From: Pseudomonadota bacterium
Lineage (GTDB): Bacteria; Pseudomonadota; Alphaproteobacteria; Caulobacterales; Caulobacteraceae
Direction of reading: 5' to 3'
Length of the DNA: 6,350 nucleotides
Assembly (NCBI GenBank): GCA_023416055.1
Contig: JAEZIH010000251.1
Span: 1 to 6,350, forward strand
The notes below the pieces were generated by a model. The model searched no databases and had not been told where the DNA came from. It was given only the letters and a program-made list of their open reading frames with translations. The position numbers were made by a program, and so were the translations under genes. Numbering within the stretch: position 1 is the first letter of the stretch; the number at the start of each line of letters is the position of its first letter. Shown one piece after another: positions 1 through 6,350 of this stretch.

Positions 1-1669
1 CCATCTGGGTGACGGCGGTGTTGACCTGCTGGAGGCGGGTGGCCTGCTCCTGGGCCGAGGCGGCGATCTCCGACACCAGGCCGTCGATCTCGGCCACACG
101 ACCGACGATCCGCTGCAAGGCATCGCCGGTCTCGCCGACCAGCTGCACCCCCGAGCCGACCTGGGCGGTCGAGGCCGAAATCAGGGTCTTGATCTCGCGC
201 GCGGCCTCGGCCGAGCGCTGGGCCAGGGCGCGCACTTCCGACGCGACCACCGCGAAGCCGCGGCCGGCGTCGCCCGCGCGGGCCGCCTCGACCCCGGCGT
301 TCAGGGCCAGCAGGTTGGTCTGGAAGGCGATCTCGTCGATGACGCCGATAATCTGGCTGATCTGCTGGGCCGACTGTTCGATGGCGCTCATCGCCGTCAC
401 CGCGTCGCGGACCACCACGCCCGAGGTTTCGGCGTCGCCGCGCGCGGCCTGCACCACGTCGGAGGCCTGACGGGCGCCGGCGGCGGTGCGGTTGACCGTG
501 GCGGTGATCTGGTCGAGCGCCGCAGCGGTCTCCTCGAGGCTGGCCGCCTGCTGCTCGGTGCGCCGCGACAGGTCGTCGGCGGCGTGGCTGATCTCGCCCG
601 AGCCGGAGCGGATGGCGGCCACGTTCGAGACCACCACGGTGACGGCCTGCTGCAGCTGGGCGATGGCCTTGTTGAAGTCCGCCTTCAGCTGGGCCGCCTT
701 GGGAGCGACCTCGACGGTCATCCGGTAGGTCAGGTCGCCTTCGGCCATGGCCGACAGGCCTTCGGCCAGGGCGGTGATGGCGACGCGGTCCTCTTCGGCC
801 TCGCGCGCCTTCTGGGCTTCGTTCGCGGCGCGCTCACGCTCGGCGGCGGCGCGGGCCTCTTCCGTCTCGCGCTCCAGGCGGACCTTTTCGATGGCGGCGT
901 CGCGGAAGGCGATGATGCTGCGCCCCATCTCGCCGAACTCGTCCTTGCGGGACACGGCGGGCACCTCGAAGGCGGTGTCCCCGCCGACCAGGCGGCGCAT
1001 GTAGCCGATCATCAGCATCACCGGGCCGTTGATGCCGCGGGTCAGCGTCCAGCCGGCGCCGACGGCGATAAGGCAGGCCATGACGATGCCGAGGATCAGC
1101 ACCCAGAGGGCGGTGGCCGAAGCGTCGGCCTGGGCCTGACGCACCCGCTCCAGCTCGACGTCCATCTCTTCCTTGATCTTCCCGATCGAGGTCTCCACCG
1201 GGTCGATGATGCGGTCGGCCGAACCGTTGCGGCCCACCATGGCCACGGCGCTGGCGCGAGTGGCCGGATTGCGCGCGAGTTCAGCGCCCTGGACCACGAC
1301 GTGCTCGAACCAGGCGTCAGCCGCCTGCTCCATCGTATCGATGTGAGCGGCCAGGTCCGGGCCAGCGTCATTCCGCATCTCGGCGACGAAGGACTTGAAC
1401 CGGTCACGGTGCGCGGTCGCGCGCTGGATATAGTATTCGTCGCCGGACAGCAGGAAGCCGCGGAAGCTGCCTTCCTGACGCGACATGTAATATTCGGCCA
1501 TGGCCGTCTCGCGGACCAGGCGGTTGGCGACGGAGCGCTCCTCGCCCGCCTGCTCAAGAGCGGAGAGCTGGAAGAAGACGACGACGCCCATGGTCAGGAT
1601 GGCCAGGAGCACGGAGGCGAAGGCCAGAAGCAGTTTCCGGCCGACGGGCATGTTGTTCAGGAAGGTCAC
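1..1669 (-). CDS. Methyl-accepting chemotaxis protein, McpA-like (3' end beyond the window)
   Basis: This is a transmembrane chemoreceptor that would control CheA autophosphorylation through CheW. 556 codons lie in the window and the C-terminus is off the left edge. Helix TM1 is at about residues 11-33. It is followed by a CHASE3-like helical sensor region with the motif [13 protein letters not shown] (68-80), then TM2 (about 187-208), a HAMP domain (about 209-262), a charged coiled-coil linker (about 262-295) and a second HAMP-like segment (about 296-345, containing AEGDLTYRM). The signalling domain carries the methylation-helix-like [20 protein letters not shown] (367-386) and the hairpin tip [20 protein letters not shown] (444-463). 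The start is GTG at 1669, chosen because GAGG lies 7 bases upstream; the in-frame ATG at 1651 has no ribosome binding site. The gene lies 25 bp after the porin gene with no terminator between, so the two are probably co-transcribed. The ligand is unknown. The family call is very secure. Confidence 0.96.
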   Translation of the reverse strand, partial: MTFLNNMPVGRKLLLAFASVLLAILTMGVVVFFQLSALEQAGEERSVANRLVRETAMAEYYMSRQEGSFRGFLLSGDEYYIQRATAHRDRFKSFVAEMRNDAGPDLAAHIDTMEQAADAWFEHVVVQGAELARNPATRASAVAMVGRNGSADRIIDPVETSIGKIKEEMDVELERVRQAQADASATALWVLILGIVMACLIAVGAGWTLTRGINGPVMLMIGYMRRLVGGDTAFEVPAVSRKDEFGEMGRSIIAFRDAAIEKVRLERETEEARAAAERERAANEAQKAREAEEDRVAITALAEGLSAMAEGDLTYRMTVEVAPKAAQLKADFNKAIAQLQQAVTVVVSNVAAIRSGSGEISHAADDLSRRTEQQAASLEETAAALDQITATVNRTAAGARQASDVVQAARGDAETSGVVVRDAVTAMSAIEQSAQQISQIIGVIDEIAFQTNLLALNAGVEAARAGDAGRGFAVVASEVRALAQRSAEAAREIKTLISASTAQVGSGVQLVGETGDALQRIVGRVAEIDGLVSEIAASAQEQATRLQQVNTAVTQM

Positions 1670-1694
1670 GGGAGAGCCTCGATCTTTCTCGGGG

Positions 1695-2420
1695 TCAGAA
1701 GGCGTAGGTCAGGGCGCCGACGAGGCGGCCCTCGTAGCGTTCGCCCAGCGCGTGCTGGTCGGTGTCGTACCAGCGGACGTCGACGGCGACGCCGCGGGCG
1801 AGCCGGCGCTTCACGCCGGCGTTCCAAGCGGTGTATTCGGCGCCCGTATCGGTGATCCGCTCGCCCAGGGCGACGGTGGCCCGGGTCCTGGCGTCGATGG
1901 CGACGCCGCCCTGGGCCTCCAGCCACCACGCCTCTTCGGTCGTGCCCGAGCCGTCGGGCGTATAGTTGGCCCGAAGCCGCACGGCGACCGGACCGACGTC
2001 GCGCGAGACGTCGGCCTGGTATTCCCAGAAGCGGTTGTCGAAACCGGCGACCGTGCCGGTGAATTCCTTGTGCATGGCCGAGAAGTCGAACTTCAGGCCC
2101 GCGAACTCGGGGGCGTAGCCGAAGGTCGTGACCAGTTCGCTGTCGGCGCCGCCGGACAGGTCGACGGTCGCGGCTTCGAACTCGGCGTAGAAGGCGCCGT
2201 AGGCGACCCCGACCGACCCGGACACGCTGGGCTCCCCGGCGCTCTTGCCGATGCCCTTGCCGATGTTCTCGGTGGCGACGCCTATCTGGCCGCTGAACTC
2301 GGGATCGGACAGAACCTTGGCGTGCGCCGCGCCGGCGACCGCTACGGCGGCCAGCGGCGCCAGGATGATGCGCCCGGTCCACTTTCTGCGGATCGAACGA
2401 CGGGACTCGTTACAGGACAT
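1695..2420 (-). CDS. TorF-family putative porin, outer-membrane beta-barrel
   Basis: This encodes a 241-residue exported protein, probably a small outer-membrane barrel. It has a signal peptide: a basic n-region (RRSIRRKW, 7-14), a hydrophobic stretch at 18-32 and an AHA cleavage site after residue 34. The mature part is built of alternating short strands rich in aromatic and acidic residues and ends in Phe (ALTYAF), the usual outer-membrane assembly signal. [12 protein letters not shown] (49-60), the following GxVxVxYGxFYAxxE pattern and the [12 protein letters not shown] region resemble the TorF/Gcw_chp family (TIGR02001), recalled from memory rather than searched. The start is ATG 2420, preceded by GAGGGG with a 5-base gap. 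The frame stays open upstream to an ATG at 2633, but that start would bury the signal peptide. It is the first gene of a unit with the chemoreceptor, divergent from the kinase gene. Substrate unknown. Confidence 0.85.
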   Translation of the reverse strand: MSCNESRRSIRRKWTGRIILAPLAAVAVAGAAHAKVLSDPEFSGQIGVATENIGKGIGKSAGEPSVSGSVGVAYGAFYAEFEAATVDLSGGADSELVTTFGYAPEFAGLKFDFSAMHKEFTGTVAGFDNRFWEYQADVSRDVGPVAVRLRANYTPDGSGTTEEAWWLEAQGGVAIDARTRATVALGERITDTGAEYTAWNAGVKRRLARGVAVDVRWYDTDQHALGERYEGRLVGALTYAF

Positions 2421-2448
2421 TCCTACCCCTCGAATGATGAGCGCATCC

Positions 2449-2462
2449 TCGGGGGCACCCGA
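2449..2462 (-). other. Short GC stem-loop in the putative porin leader
   Basis: TCGGG (2449-2453) and CCCGA (2458-2462) can pair around a four-base loop. If transcription starts near 2456 the stem would be cut; from an upstream start it would lie whole in the leader, ahead of the ribosome binding site at 2426-2431. It has no T tract and is not a terminator. Possibly chance. Confidence 0.2.
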
Positions 2463-2491
2463 ATATTGTTTGTAAACCGACGGATACGTAG
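2463..2491 (-). promoter_or_regulatory. Candidate promoter of the porin-chemoreceptor unit
   Basis: On the minus strand a CAATAT element (2468 to 2463) could be a -10 box. A 17-base spacer puts the -35 hexamer at 2491 to 2486, which reads CTACGT and is a poor -35 match. That hexamer falls inside the first FixJ-like box, and the second box lies just upstream. A weak -35 covered by activator sites is the arrangement expected of an activator-dependent promoter. The transcript would start near 2456, giving a leader of about 36 bases. No experimental support; the -10 choice is tentative. Confidence 0.3.
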
Positions 2492-2505
2492 AAATGCGTA
2501 CGTAG
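2484..2505. promoter_or_regulatory. Tandem FixJ-like binding boxes
   Basis: Two 8-bp boxes sit in the same orientation 14 bp apart. ATACGTAG (2484-2491) matches the FixJ consensus GTAMGTAG at seven of eight positions; GTACGTAG (2498-2505) matches fully. The consensus comes from published work on Sinorhizobium FixJ. The regulator encoded at 4056-4679 has a FixJ-like recognition helix, so it is the natural candidate to bind here. The TACGTA cores are palindromic, so the direction of action is not fixed by the boxes alone. The sites are seen; binding by this regulator is inferred. Confidence 0.6.
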
Positions 2506-2532
2506 TGTTCCGCGAGGGGTCGCGGGGCTGGT

Positions 2533-4059
2533 ATGCAAGCTCTACGGACGGCCGTGGCCGATTCGGGCTCGCCCCGGCCCGGGGTGCAAATCTGGTTGGC
2601 GATGCACAGCGCGACCGCAGCGCGATTGCTCACCGCAATGGTGGAGCGCTCCTACAGGGGATGGCGAGCCTATGCCCTCGCCGTCGTCGCGGTTGGAGGA
2701 TGTCTCCTGCTGCGCGAGGCGCTCGAGCCGTTCGGCCAGTTCTACTACCTGCCCCTGATCCCCGCCGCGGCGGTCACCGCCCTGTTGTCGCGGCCCGGGC
2801 CGACGTTGCTGGCGATCGCGCTCTGCATCGGGGTGAATGTCACGGTCGTGCCGCGGGAGGGCCTGACCGACACCATCGTCAATGCGGCCCTGTTCGTCGT
2901 CGTCTCCTGGCTGCTGGCCGAGATCTGCTGGGCGCAGCGGCGCGTGCACCGCCGGACGATCGCGCTGGAGCGGACCCTGGCGGGACGCAACGCCATCCTC
3001 GACACCGTGCTGGCCGCCGTGCCGGTGGTCATCCTCGACCGGCAGGGCTGCGTCCGCCGACTGACGCCCGCGGCCGCTGCGCTGTTCGGCGTGACCAAGG
3101 CCGAGGCCGAGGGCGCACCCTTCTCGCGGTGGGTGGAAGACTTCGATCTGGCGAGCCTGGAGGCCGGACGGTGCAGCGGCGCGCTCGAGGCGCCCGGCGG
3201 CGAATGGCGGGGCCGCGGCCCCGGCGGCCAGCCGCTGGTCCTGACCCTGCAGATGGGGGTCCTGTCGACGGGGGTCGGCGAAGACCATGTCGCCCTGTGC
3301 ATCACCGACGTCACCCAGGCCCGCGCCGCGACCGCCCGGGAACGGGCGCTCGACGCCCAGTTGAACCGGGTCTGGCGGCTGAACTCGCTGGGCCAGATGG
3401 CCGCCACCCTGGCCCATGAACTGAACCAGCCGCTGAGCGCGGCGGCCTCCTACATGCACGCCAGCGAGCGGGACATGGAGCGGGCAGGGCCGCTGGGCGA
3501 GAGTGCATCGCGGACGCTGGGCCTCGCCAAGGCCCAGGTGCTGCGCGCCGGCGGCATCATCCGCCGCATGCGGGACCTGCTGGCGACGGGCGCCGCGCCG
3601 CTGGAGCAGCAGCGCGTTTCCTCGATGATCGAGGACCTGGGGCCGTCGCTGGCGCTGCTCGGCCGGGATCTGGGCATGGAGGTGCGGGTCGACATCGACG
3701 ACCGCGCGGACGCGGTTCGGGCCGAGCGCATCCAGTTCCAGCAGGCCATCGTCAACCTGGTCCGCAACGCCATCGAAGCGGCCTCCTCGTCGCCGGAGCC
3801 AATGGTGGTGATCAGCGGACGCCGCATGCCGGACGGCTATGTGGTTTCGGTCGAGGACAACGGCCCCGGCATAGCCGCCAACGACATCGAGGCCGTGCTG
3901 CAGCCGATGACCTCGACCAAGTCCAACGGCATGGGTCTGGGACTGTCGGTGACACGAACCATCGTGGAGGGTCACGGCGGCGATCTGGTGGTCGGACGGA
4001 GCAGTCTTGGCGGAGCGGCGTTCTCCATCCGTCTACCGCACGAGGAGCAGGCCGCATGA
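2533..4059 (+). CDS. FixL-type membrane sensor histidine kinase (DUF4118-like, PAS, HisKA, HATPase)
   Basis: This is the sensor kinase of a two-component system, phosphorylating the regulator encoded next to it. With the 2533 start it has 508 residues: four membrane helices at about 46-62, 70-86, 90-107 and 113-134, arranged like the KdpD-type DUF4118 region; a coiled segment (136-152); a PAS domain (about 153-262); a phospho-acceptor helix with His295 in AHELNQPLSAAA; and an ATPase domain with N-box NLVRNAIEA (408-416), G1 box DNGPGI (442-447) and G2 box GMGLGL (466-471). HELNQPL is typical of the FixL/TodS class. No His is visible in the PAS core where FixL binds heme, so a heme oxygen sensor is unlikely. 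The start is uncertain: ATG 2533 has only a weak GGGG five bases upstream, and ATG 2602 and ATG 2638 are alternatives. The first 35 codons use more A/T-ending codons than the rest, which favours 2638. The stop overlaps the next start (ATGA). Confidence 0.93.
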   Translation: MQALRTAVADSGSPRPGVQIWLAMHSATAARLLTAMVERSYRGWRAYALAVVAVGGCLLLREALEPFGQFYYLPLIPAAAVTALLSRPGPTLLAIALCIGVNVTVVPREGLTDTIVNAALFVVVSWLLAEICWAQRRVHRRTIALERTLAGRNAILDTVLAAVPVVILDRQGCVRRLTPAAAALFGVTKAEAEGAPFSRWVEDFDLASLEAGRCSGALEAPGGEWRGRGPGGQPLVLTLQMGVLSTGVGEDHVALCITDVTQARAATARERALDAQLNRVWRLNSLGQMAATLAHELNQPLSAAASYMHASERDMERAGPLGESASRTLGLAKAQVLRAGGIIRRMRDLLATGAAPLEQQRVSSMIEDLGPSLALLGRDLGMEVRVDIDDRADAVRAERIQFQQAIVNLVRNAIEAASSSPEPMVVISGRRMPDGYVVSVEDNGPGIAANDIEAVLQPMTSTKSNGMGLGLSVTRTIVEGHGGDLVVGRSSLGGAAFSIRLPHEEQAA

Positions 4060-4679
4060 GATCGGCGTCGGTCTTCGTCATCGATGACGACGAGGCGGTG
4101 CGAGATTCGCTGGTCGTGCTGCTGCGCGGCGAGGGCATACGCGCGCGGGGCTTCGCCAGCGGCCTGGACTTCTTCGCCCACCTGCCCGAGGACCCGGTCG
4201 CCTGCGTGATCACCGACGTGCGCATGCCGGGAATGGACGGCGGCGAGGTGGTGCGCCGGCTGGCGGCCATGCCGGACCGGACCTGGCCGATGATCGTCAT
4301 CACCGGACACGCCGACGTGCCCACCGCGGTGCAGATGATGAAGTCGGGCATCGTCGACTTCATCGAGAAGCCGATCGATCCGCCCCGACTGCTCGACACC
4401 GTCAGGGGCGTGCTGGGCAGGATCGGCGAGATTTCGGACCGTCACGAGCGACGGCAGGCGGTGCTGACGCGTCTCCAGACCCTGACCCCGCGCGAGCGGC
4501 AGGTGTTCGACGACCTGGTCGAGGGGCTGTCGAACAAGGAGATCGCCCAGCGGCTGTCCATCAGCCCGCGCACCGTCGAGATCTTCCGGGCCCGGGTGAT
4601 GGAGAAGATGGCGGCCGACAGCCTGTCGGCGCTGGTCCGCATGGGGCTGACGGCCGCGAGCTCAGACCGGCCGGCCTAG
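4056..4679 (+). CDS. FixJ-type response regulator (receiver plus LuxR/NarL HTH)
   Basis: This encodes a 207-residue DNA-binding response regulator, the partner of the upstream kinase, with which it overlaps by ATGA (translational coupling likely). The receiver domain spans about 5-120, with acidic pocket Asp10-Asp11-Asp12, phospho-acceptor Asp54 in VITDVRMPGMDG, Thr83 and Lys105 (EKP), a complete active-site set. A LuxR-type helix-turn-helix fills about 140-197: LTPRERQV, then NKEIAQRLSISPRTVE and RARVMEKM. The turn and recognition helix (ISPRTVEIFRARVMEKM) differ little from FixJ as I recall it (ISPRTVEVHRANVMAKM), and this underlies the proposal that it binds the TACGTA boxes at 2484-2505. 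Length and order are those of FixJ/TodT/StyR. The symbol fixJ is withheld because the sensor does not look oxygen-responsive. The TAG stop shares bases with the stop of the convergent transporter gene. Confidence 0.95.
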   Translation: MRSASVFVIDDDEAVRDSLVVLLRGEGIRARGFASGLDFFAHLPEDPVACVITDVRMPGMDGGEVVRRLAAMPDRTWPMIVITGHADVPTAVQMMKSGIVDFIEKPIDPPRLLDTVRGVLGRIGEISDRHERRQAVLTRLQTLTPRERQVFDDLVEGLSNKEIAQRLSISPRTVEIFRARVMEKMAADSLSALVRMGLTAASSDRPA

Positions 4680-5968
4680 CCGAACAGCGCGATCAGTTCG
4701 CGTCCGGCCAGCACGCAGAACAGCACGCCGCCCGCGGCCAGCATGGCGTTGGAGAGCCAGTGGCTGCGCCATTCGGCCGGGGTGCGGCTGGAATTGAGCA
4801 GCCACAGCAGGGTCAGGGCAAGGAAGGGCATGAACAGGGCGCCGAGGGCGCCGTAGGCGACGATCAGGCCGAAGGGCCGGTCCATGAACAGCAGCAGCAT
4901 GGGCGGAAAGGTCAGCCACAGCAGGTAGGCGCGATAGGGGCGGCCGGACTCCTGGCTCACGGTCGGATCGGCGGGACGGCCCCGCACATGGGCCCAGAAG
5001 TCCGCGAACATCAGGCTGACGCCCTGCCAGACCCCGATCAGCGAGGAGAAGGTGGCGGCGAAGAAGCCGATCAGGAACATCACGCCGACGACGTCGCCGA
5101 AGCGCTCGCGGAGGACACCGTCGAGGTCGAGCAGGCCGCGATCGCCGTCGGCGAGGGCGATGTTCGAAGCGTACAGAAGCTCCGCGCCGACGATCAGCAT
5201 GGCGATGACGAACAGGCCCGTGACGGCGTAGCCGACCCGGTTGTCCAGCCGCATGACGCGCATCCACGCCGGCCCCCGCCATCCCTTCTGTCCGATCCAG
5301 TAGCCGTAGGCGGCCAGGGTGATGGTGCCGCCGACGCCCCCGACCAGGCCCAGGGTGTAGAAGGCCGAGCCGGTCGGCAGGGTCGGGACCAGGCCGCCGG
5401 CCATGGCGGGAAGATCGGGAGCGGCGATGACGGCGAGGCCGACGACGGTGATGAACATCACCCCGACGAGCACCGTCATGATCTTCTCGAACAGCGGGTA
5501 GCGGTTGAACCAGACCAGGACCAGGCCCAGCACGCCGAGGATCATGGCCCAGACCTTGAGACTGAGAGCCAGCGGCGTACCGTCCAGCAGGGCGGCCGCC
5601 GGCAGGGCCGAGGCGGTCATCGCCGTGGCCCCGTAGACGAAGCCCCAGATCACCACGTAGAGGCCGAAATAGACGCTGGCCCAGTTGAGCCGGCCGCCGA
5701 ACCAGCCGGGCCCGAGGCTTGACCAGCCCTCGAAGATGGTCCGCCCCGAGGCCAGCGACCAGCGCCCGACCGCCTCGGCCAGCGAGATCTTGAGCAGAGT
5801 CCCGATCACCGCCGCCCACAGCAGGGCGTAGCCGAACTTCGACCCCGCCACGAGGGTGGCCACCAGATCCCCGGCCCCCACGCCGGTGGCGGCGGCGACG
5901 AGACCGGGGCCGATCAGCCGCCAGCGGGCGCCGGGCGGCGGGGTCGTCTCGTGCTGTTCGTCGGCCAT
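4676..5968 (-). CDS. Nramp-superfamily membrane transporter with non-canonical metal site
   Basis: This 430-residue inner-membrane protein has about eleven hydrophobic helices and is close to the usual Nramp length. The Nramp scaffold is recognisable from GPGLVAAATGVGAGDL (20-35), AGSKFGYALLW (41-51) and GGVGGTITLAAYGYW (210-224). The ion-coordinating motifs are not canonical: helix 1 DPGN is replaced by GAGD (31-34), and helix 6 MPHN aligns with TLAA (217-220). It therefore belongs to a divergent branch commonly annotated 'Nramp family divalent metal transporter' in alphaproteobacteria and actinobacteria, for which I know of no proven substrate. Mn2+/Fe2+ transport should not be assumed. The start is ATG 5968, with GGGAGGG five bases upstream. 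It is convergent with the response regulator gene, with a 4-bp overlap, and divergent from the gene at 6082, with a 34-bp palindrome between. The superfamily assignment is strong; the substrate is unknown. Confidence 0.88.
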   Translation of the reverse strand: MADEQHETTPPPGARWRLIGPGLVAAATGVGAGDLVATLVAGSKFGYALLWAAVIGTLLKISLAEAVGRWSLASGRTIFEGWSSLGPGWFGGRLNWASVYFGLYVVIWGFVYGATAMTASALPAAALLDGTPLALSLKVWAMILGVLGLVLVWFNRYPLFEKIMTVLVGVMFITVVGLAVIAAPDLPAMAGGLVPTLPTGSAFYTLGLVGGVGGTITLAAYGYWIGQKGWRGPAWMRVMRLDNRVGYAVTGLFVIAMLIVGAELLYASNIALADGDRGLLDLDGVLRERFGDVVGVMFLIGFFAATFSSLIGVWQGVSLMFADFWAHVRGRPADPTVSQESGRPYRAYLLWLTFPPMLLLFMDRPFGLIVAYGALGALFMPFLALTLLWLLNSSRTPAEWRSHWLSNAMLAAGGVLFCVLAGRELIALFG

Positions 5969-6023
5969 GGTCGCCCTCCCTTACCCCGCAGGTGAACGGC
6001 TTGGGCCCCGGCTGGCAAGCCGC

Positions 6024-6052
6024 TTGACGGCAAGTCACCTCAAGGTTACATG
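6024..6052 (+). promoter_or_regulatory. Candidate promoter for the gene at 6082
   Basis: TTGACG (6024-6029) is a good -35 element. A 17-base spacer leads to TACATG (6047-6052), a weak -10 match with T, A and A in the expected first, second and fourth positions. Transcription would start near 6059, leaving a leader of about 23 bases. The -10 sits on the centre of the palindrome at 6034-6067, so a bound protein would block polymerase. Predicted from sequence only. Confidence 0.45.
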
Positions 6053-6067
6053 TAACCTACAGGTGAC
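6034..6067. promoter_or_regulatory. 34-bp palindromic operator with four half-sites
   Basis: The perfect core AGGTTACATGTAACCT (6043-6058) is flanked by GTCACCT (6034-6040) and AGGTGAC (6061-6067), giving 15 of 17 matched base pairs about the centre at 6050/6051. The four 7-bp units (GTCACCT, AGGTTAC, GTAACCT, AGGTGAC) are variants of one half-site in alternating orientation with 2-base gaps. This fits two dimers of a repressor such as a TetR- or GntR-type protein; the family cannot be fixed from the site. It overlaps the candidate promoter of the 6082 gene and lies 66 bp from the transporter start. Confidence 0.7.
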
Positions 6068-6081
6068 ACAGAAAGGTTTGA

Positions 6082-6350
6082 ATGGGCGCGGAGCGGGACG
6101 GACTGGAAGCGCGGGAGGCGCGGCGGGAGCGGCGGCGTCAGGCCGCGCTGGTGGTGATGTGGACCGCGGTGCTGGTCGCCGTCACCACCGCGCTGGCCGG
6201 GCTCGGGGGGCTGATCGACCGGACCGGGGTCAGCAAGACGGTCTTCGCCGCGTCCCTGATCGCCCTGTCGCTGATCGGCCTGGCGGCCTGGGCGGCGGCG
6301 CGGGCGGCGGCGCCCGGCGCCGACCATCGCAGGCTGGCGGGTCTGGACGG
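6082..6350 (+). CDS. Hypothetical membrane protein (5' part only)
   Basis: 89 codons from ATG 6082 are visible and the frame is open at the right edge. AAAGG lies five bases before the ATG. The N-terminus is strongly charged (about residues 4-19, mostly Arg and Glu). Hydrophobic helices follow at about 22-44 (ALVVMWTAVLVAVTTALAGL) and 53-72 (TVFAASLIALSLIGLAAW), then an Arg/Ala-rich stretch. By the positive-inside rule the charged N-terminus should be cytoplasmic. I do not recognise the family. It starts just downstream of the operator at 6034-6067, so it is probably repressible, and its regulator could be encoded beyond the edge. GC-rich third positions support this frame over the antisense frame. 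Confidence 0.65.
   Translation, partial: MGAERDGLEAREARRERRRQAALVVMWTAVLVAVTTALAGLGGLIDRTGVSKTVFAASLIALSLIGLAAWAAARAAAPGADHRRLAGLD

Larger units (their letters stand above)
2421..2532. promoter_or_regulatory. Divergent intergenic region between the porin and kinase genes
   Basis: This 112-bp stretch separates the porin start from the first possible kinase start. It is AT-richer in the middle (about 2461-2500) than its surroundings. It holds two TACGTA boxes, a candidate minus-strand promoter and a short stem-loop (both listed separately). An 8-bp inverted repeat, ACCCCTCG at 2425-2432 and CGAGGGGT at 2513-2520, lies near its two ends. The left copy is explained by the porin ribosome binding site. 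The right copy is 13 bases from the 2533 ATG, too far to be ideal. Confidence 0.7.

Noticed and set aside
584..1855. Long plus-strand open frame (423 residues)
   Set aside because: Antisense to the chemoreceptor gene; low-complexity His/Gly/Asp-rich product with no domain. A shadow frame caused by high GC.
2421..2633. N-terminal extension of the porin frame to an ATG at 2633
   Set aside because: It would place 71 residues before a clear signal peptide. ATG 2420 has a strong ribosome binding site, and the extension covers the FixJ-like boxes.
1500..3419. Long plus-strand open frame (639 residues)
   Set aside because: Runs across the porin gene in antisense, the intergenic region and the kinase gene in a wrong frame; Arg/Gly/Pro-rich product typical of a shadow frame.
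4652..4674. Inverted CGGCCG copies before the regulator stop, as a terminator
   Set aside because: The loop is long and no T tract follows; such GC palindromes are common by chance at this composition.
4760..5722. Plus-strand open frame antisense to the transporter
   Set aside because: Gln/Gly/Asp-rich product without domains, opposite a well-supported membrane protein gene.
6016..6026. CAAGC/GCTTG inverted repeat just upstream of the -35 element
   Set aside because: Only a 5-bp stem around one base; expected by chance and not linked to the main palindrome.
4662..6038. Minus-strand open frame (458 residues) over the transporter gene
   Set aside because: Arg-rich out-of-frame shadow of the transporter, whose own frame gives a clear Nramp-like membrane protein.
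6046..6327. Minus-strand open frame starting in the palindrome
   Set aside because: Arg/Gly/Gln-rich shadow of the plus-strand gene at 6082, which has a ribosome binding site and membrane helices.

Overview
This is a GC-rich window with strong G/C third-position bias in the coding frames. The base composition, the Caulobacter McpA-type chemoreceptor core, the FixLJ-type two-component pair and the TorF-family porin together suggest an alphaproteobacterium, most likely Caulobacterales (Caulobacter, Brevundimonas or Phenylobacterium). That placement is inference, because no taxonomic marker gene is present. Six genes are supported, two of them cut by the window edges. No tRNA, rRNA, CRISPR array, insertion sequence or phage gene was seen.

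Layout. Positions 1-2420 (minus strand) hold a two-gene transcription unit: a TorF-family outer-membrane porin (1695-2420), then, after 25 bp, a transmembrane methyl-accepting chemotaxis protein (start 1669, running off the left edge). Positions 2421-2532 are a divergent intergenic region with two tandem TACGTA-centred boxes, one matching the 8-bp FixJ consensus GTAMGTAG exactly. Positions 2533-4679 (plus strand) hold a FixL-type membrane histidine kinase and a FixJ-type response regulator that overlap by the four bases ATGA. The regulator meets, tail to tail, a minus-strand Nramp-superfamily transporter (4676-5968), and the two stop codons share the bases CTAG. Positions 5969-6081 are a second divergent intergenic region with a 34-bp near-perfect palindrome over a candidate promoter. 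It is followed by a plus-strand gene for a small membrane protein (6082 to the right edge).

How the genes may work together. The kinase has a four-helix membrane sensor region and a PAS domain without an evident heme ligand, so it probably senses something other than oxygen through FixL-type heme. Its partner regulator has a recognition helix nearly identical to that of FixJ, and FixJ-like boxes lie in the promoter region shared with the porin-chemoreceptor unit. The most economical model is a local sensory cassette: the kinase/regulator pair controls its own expression and/or that of an outer-membrane pore plus a chemoreceptor, coupling uptake or detection of a compound to motility. This is inference from layout and motifs.

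The right-hand third looks like a separate unit. The transporter has the Nramp scaffold but lacks the usual metal-binding residues of helices 1 and 6. The palindromic operator probably controls the small membrane protein gene and could also affect the transporter gene; the repressor that reads it is not in the window.
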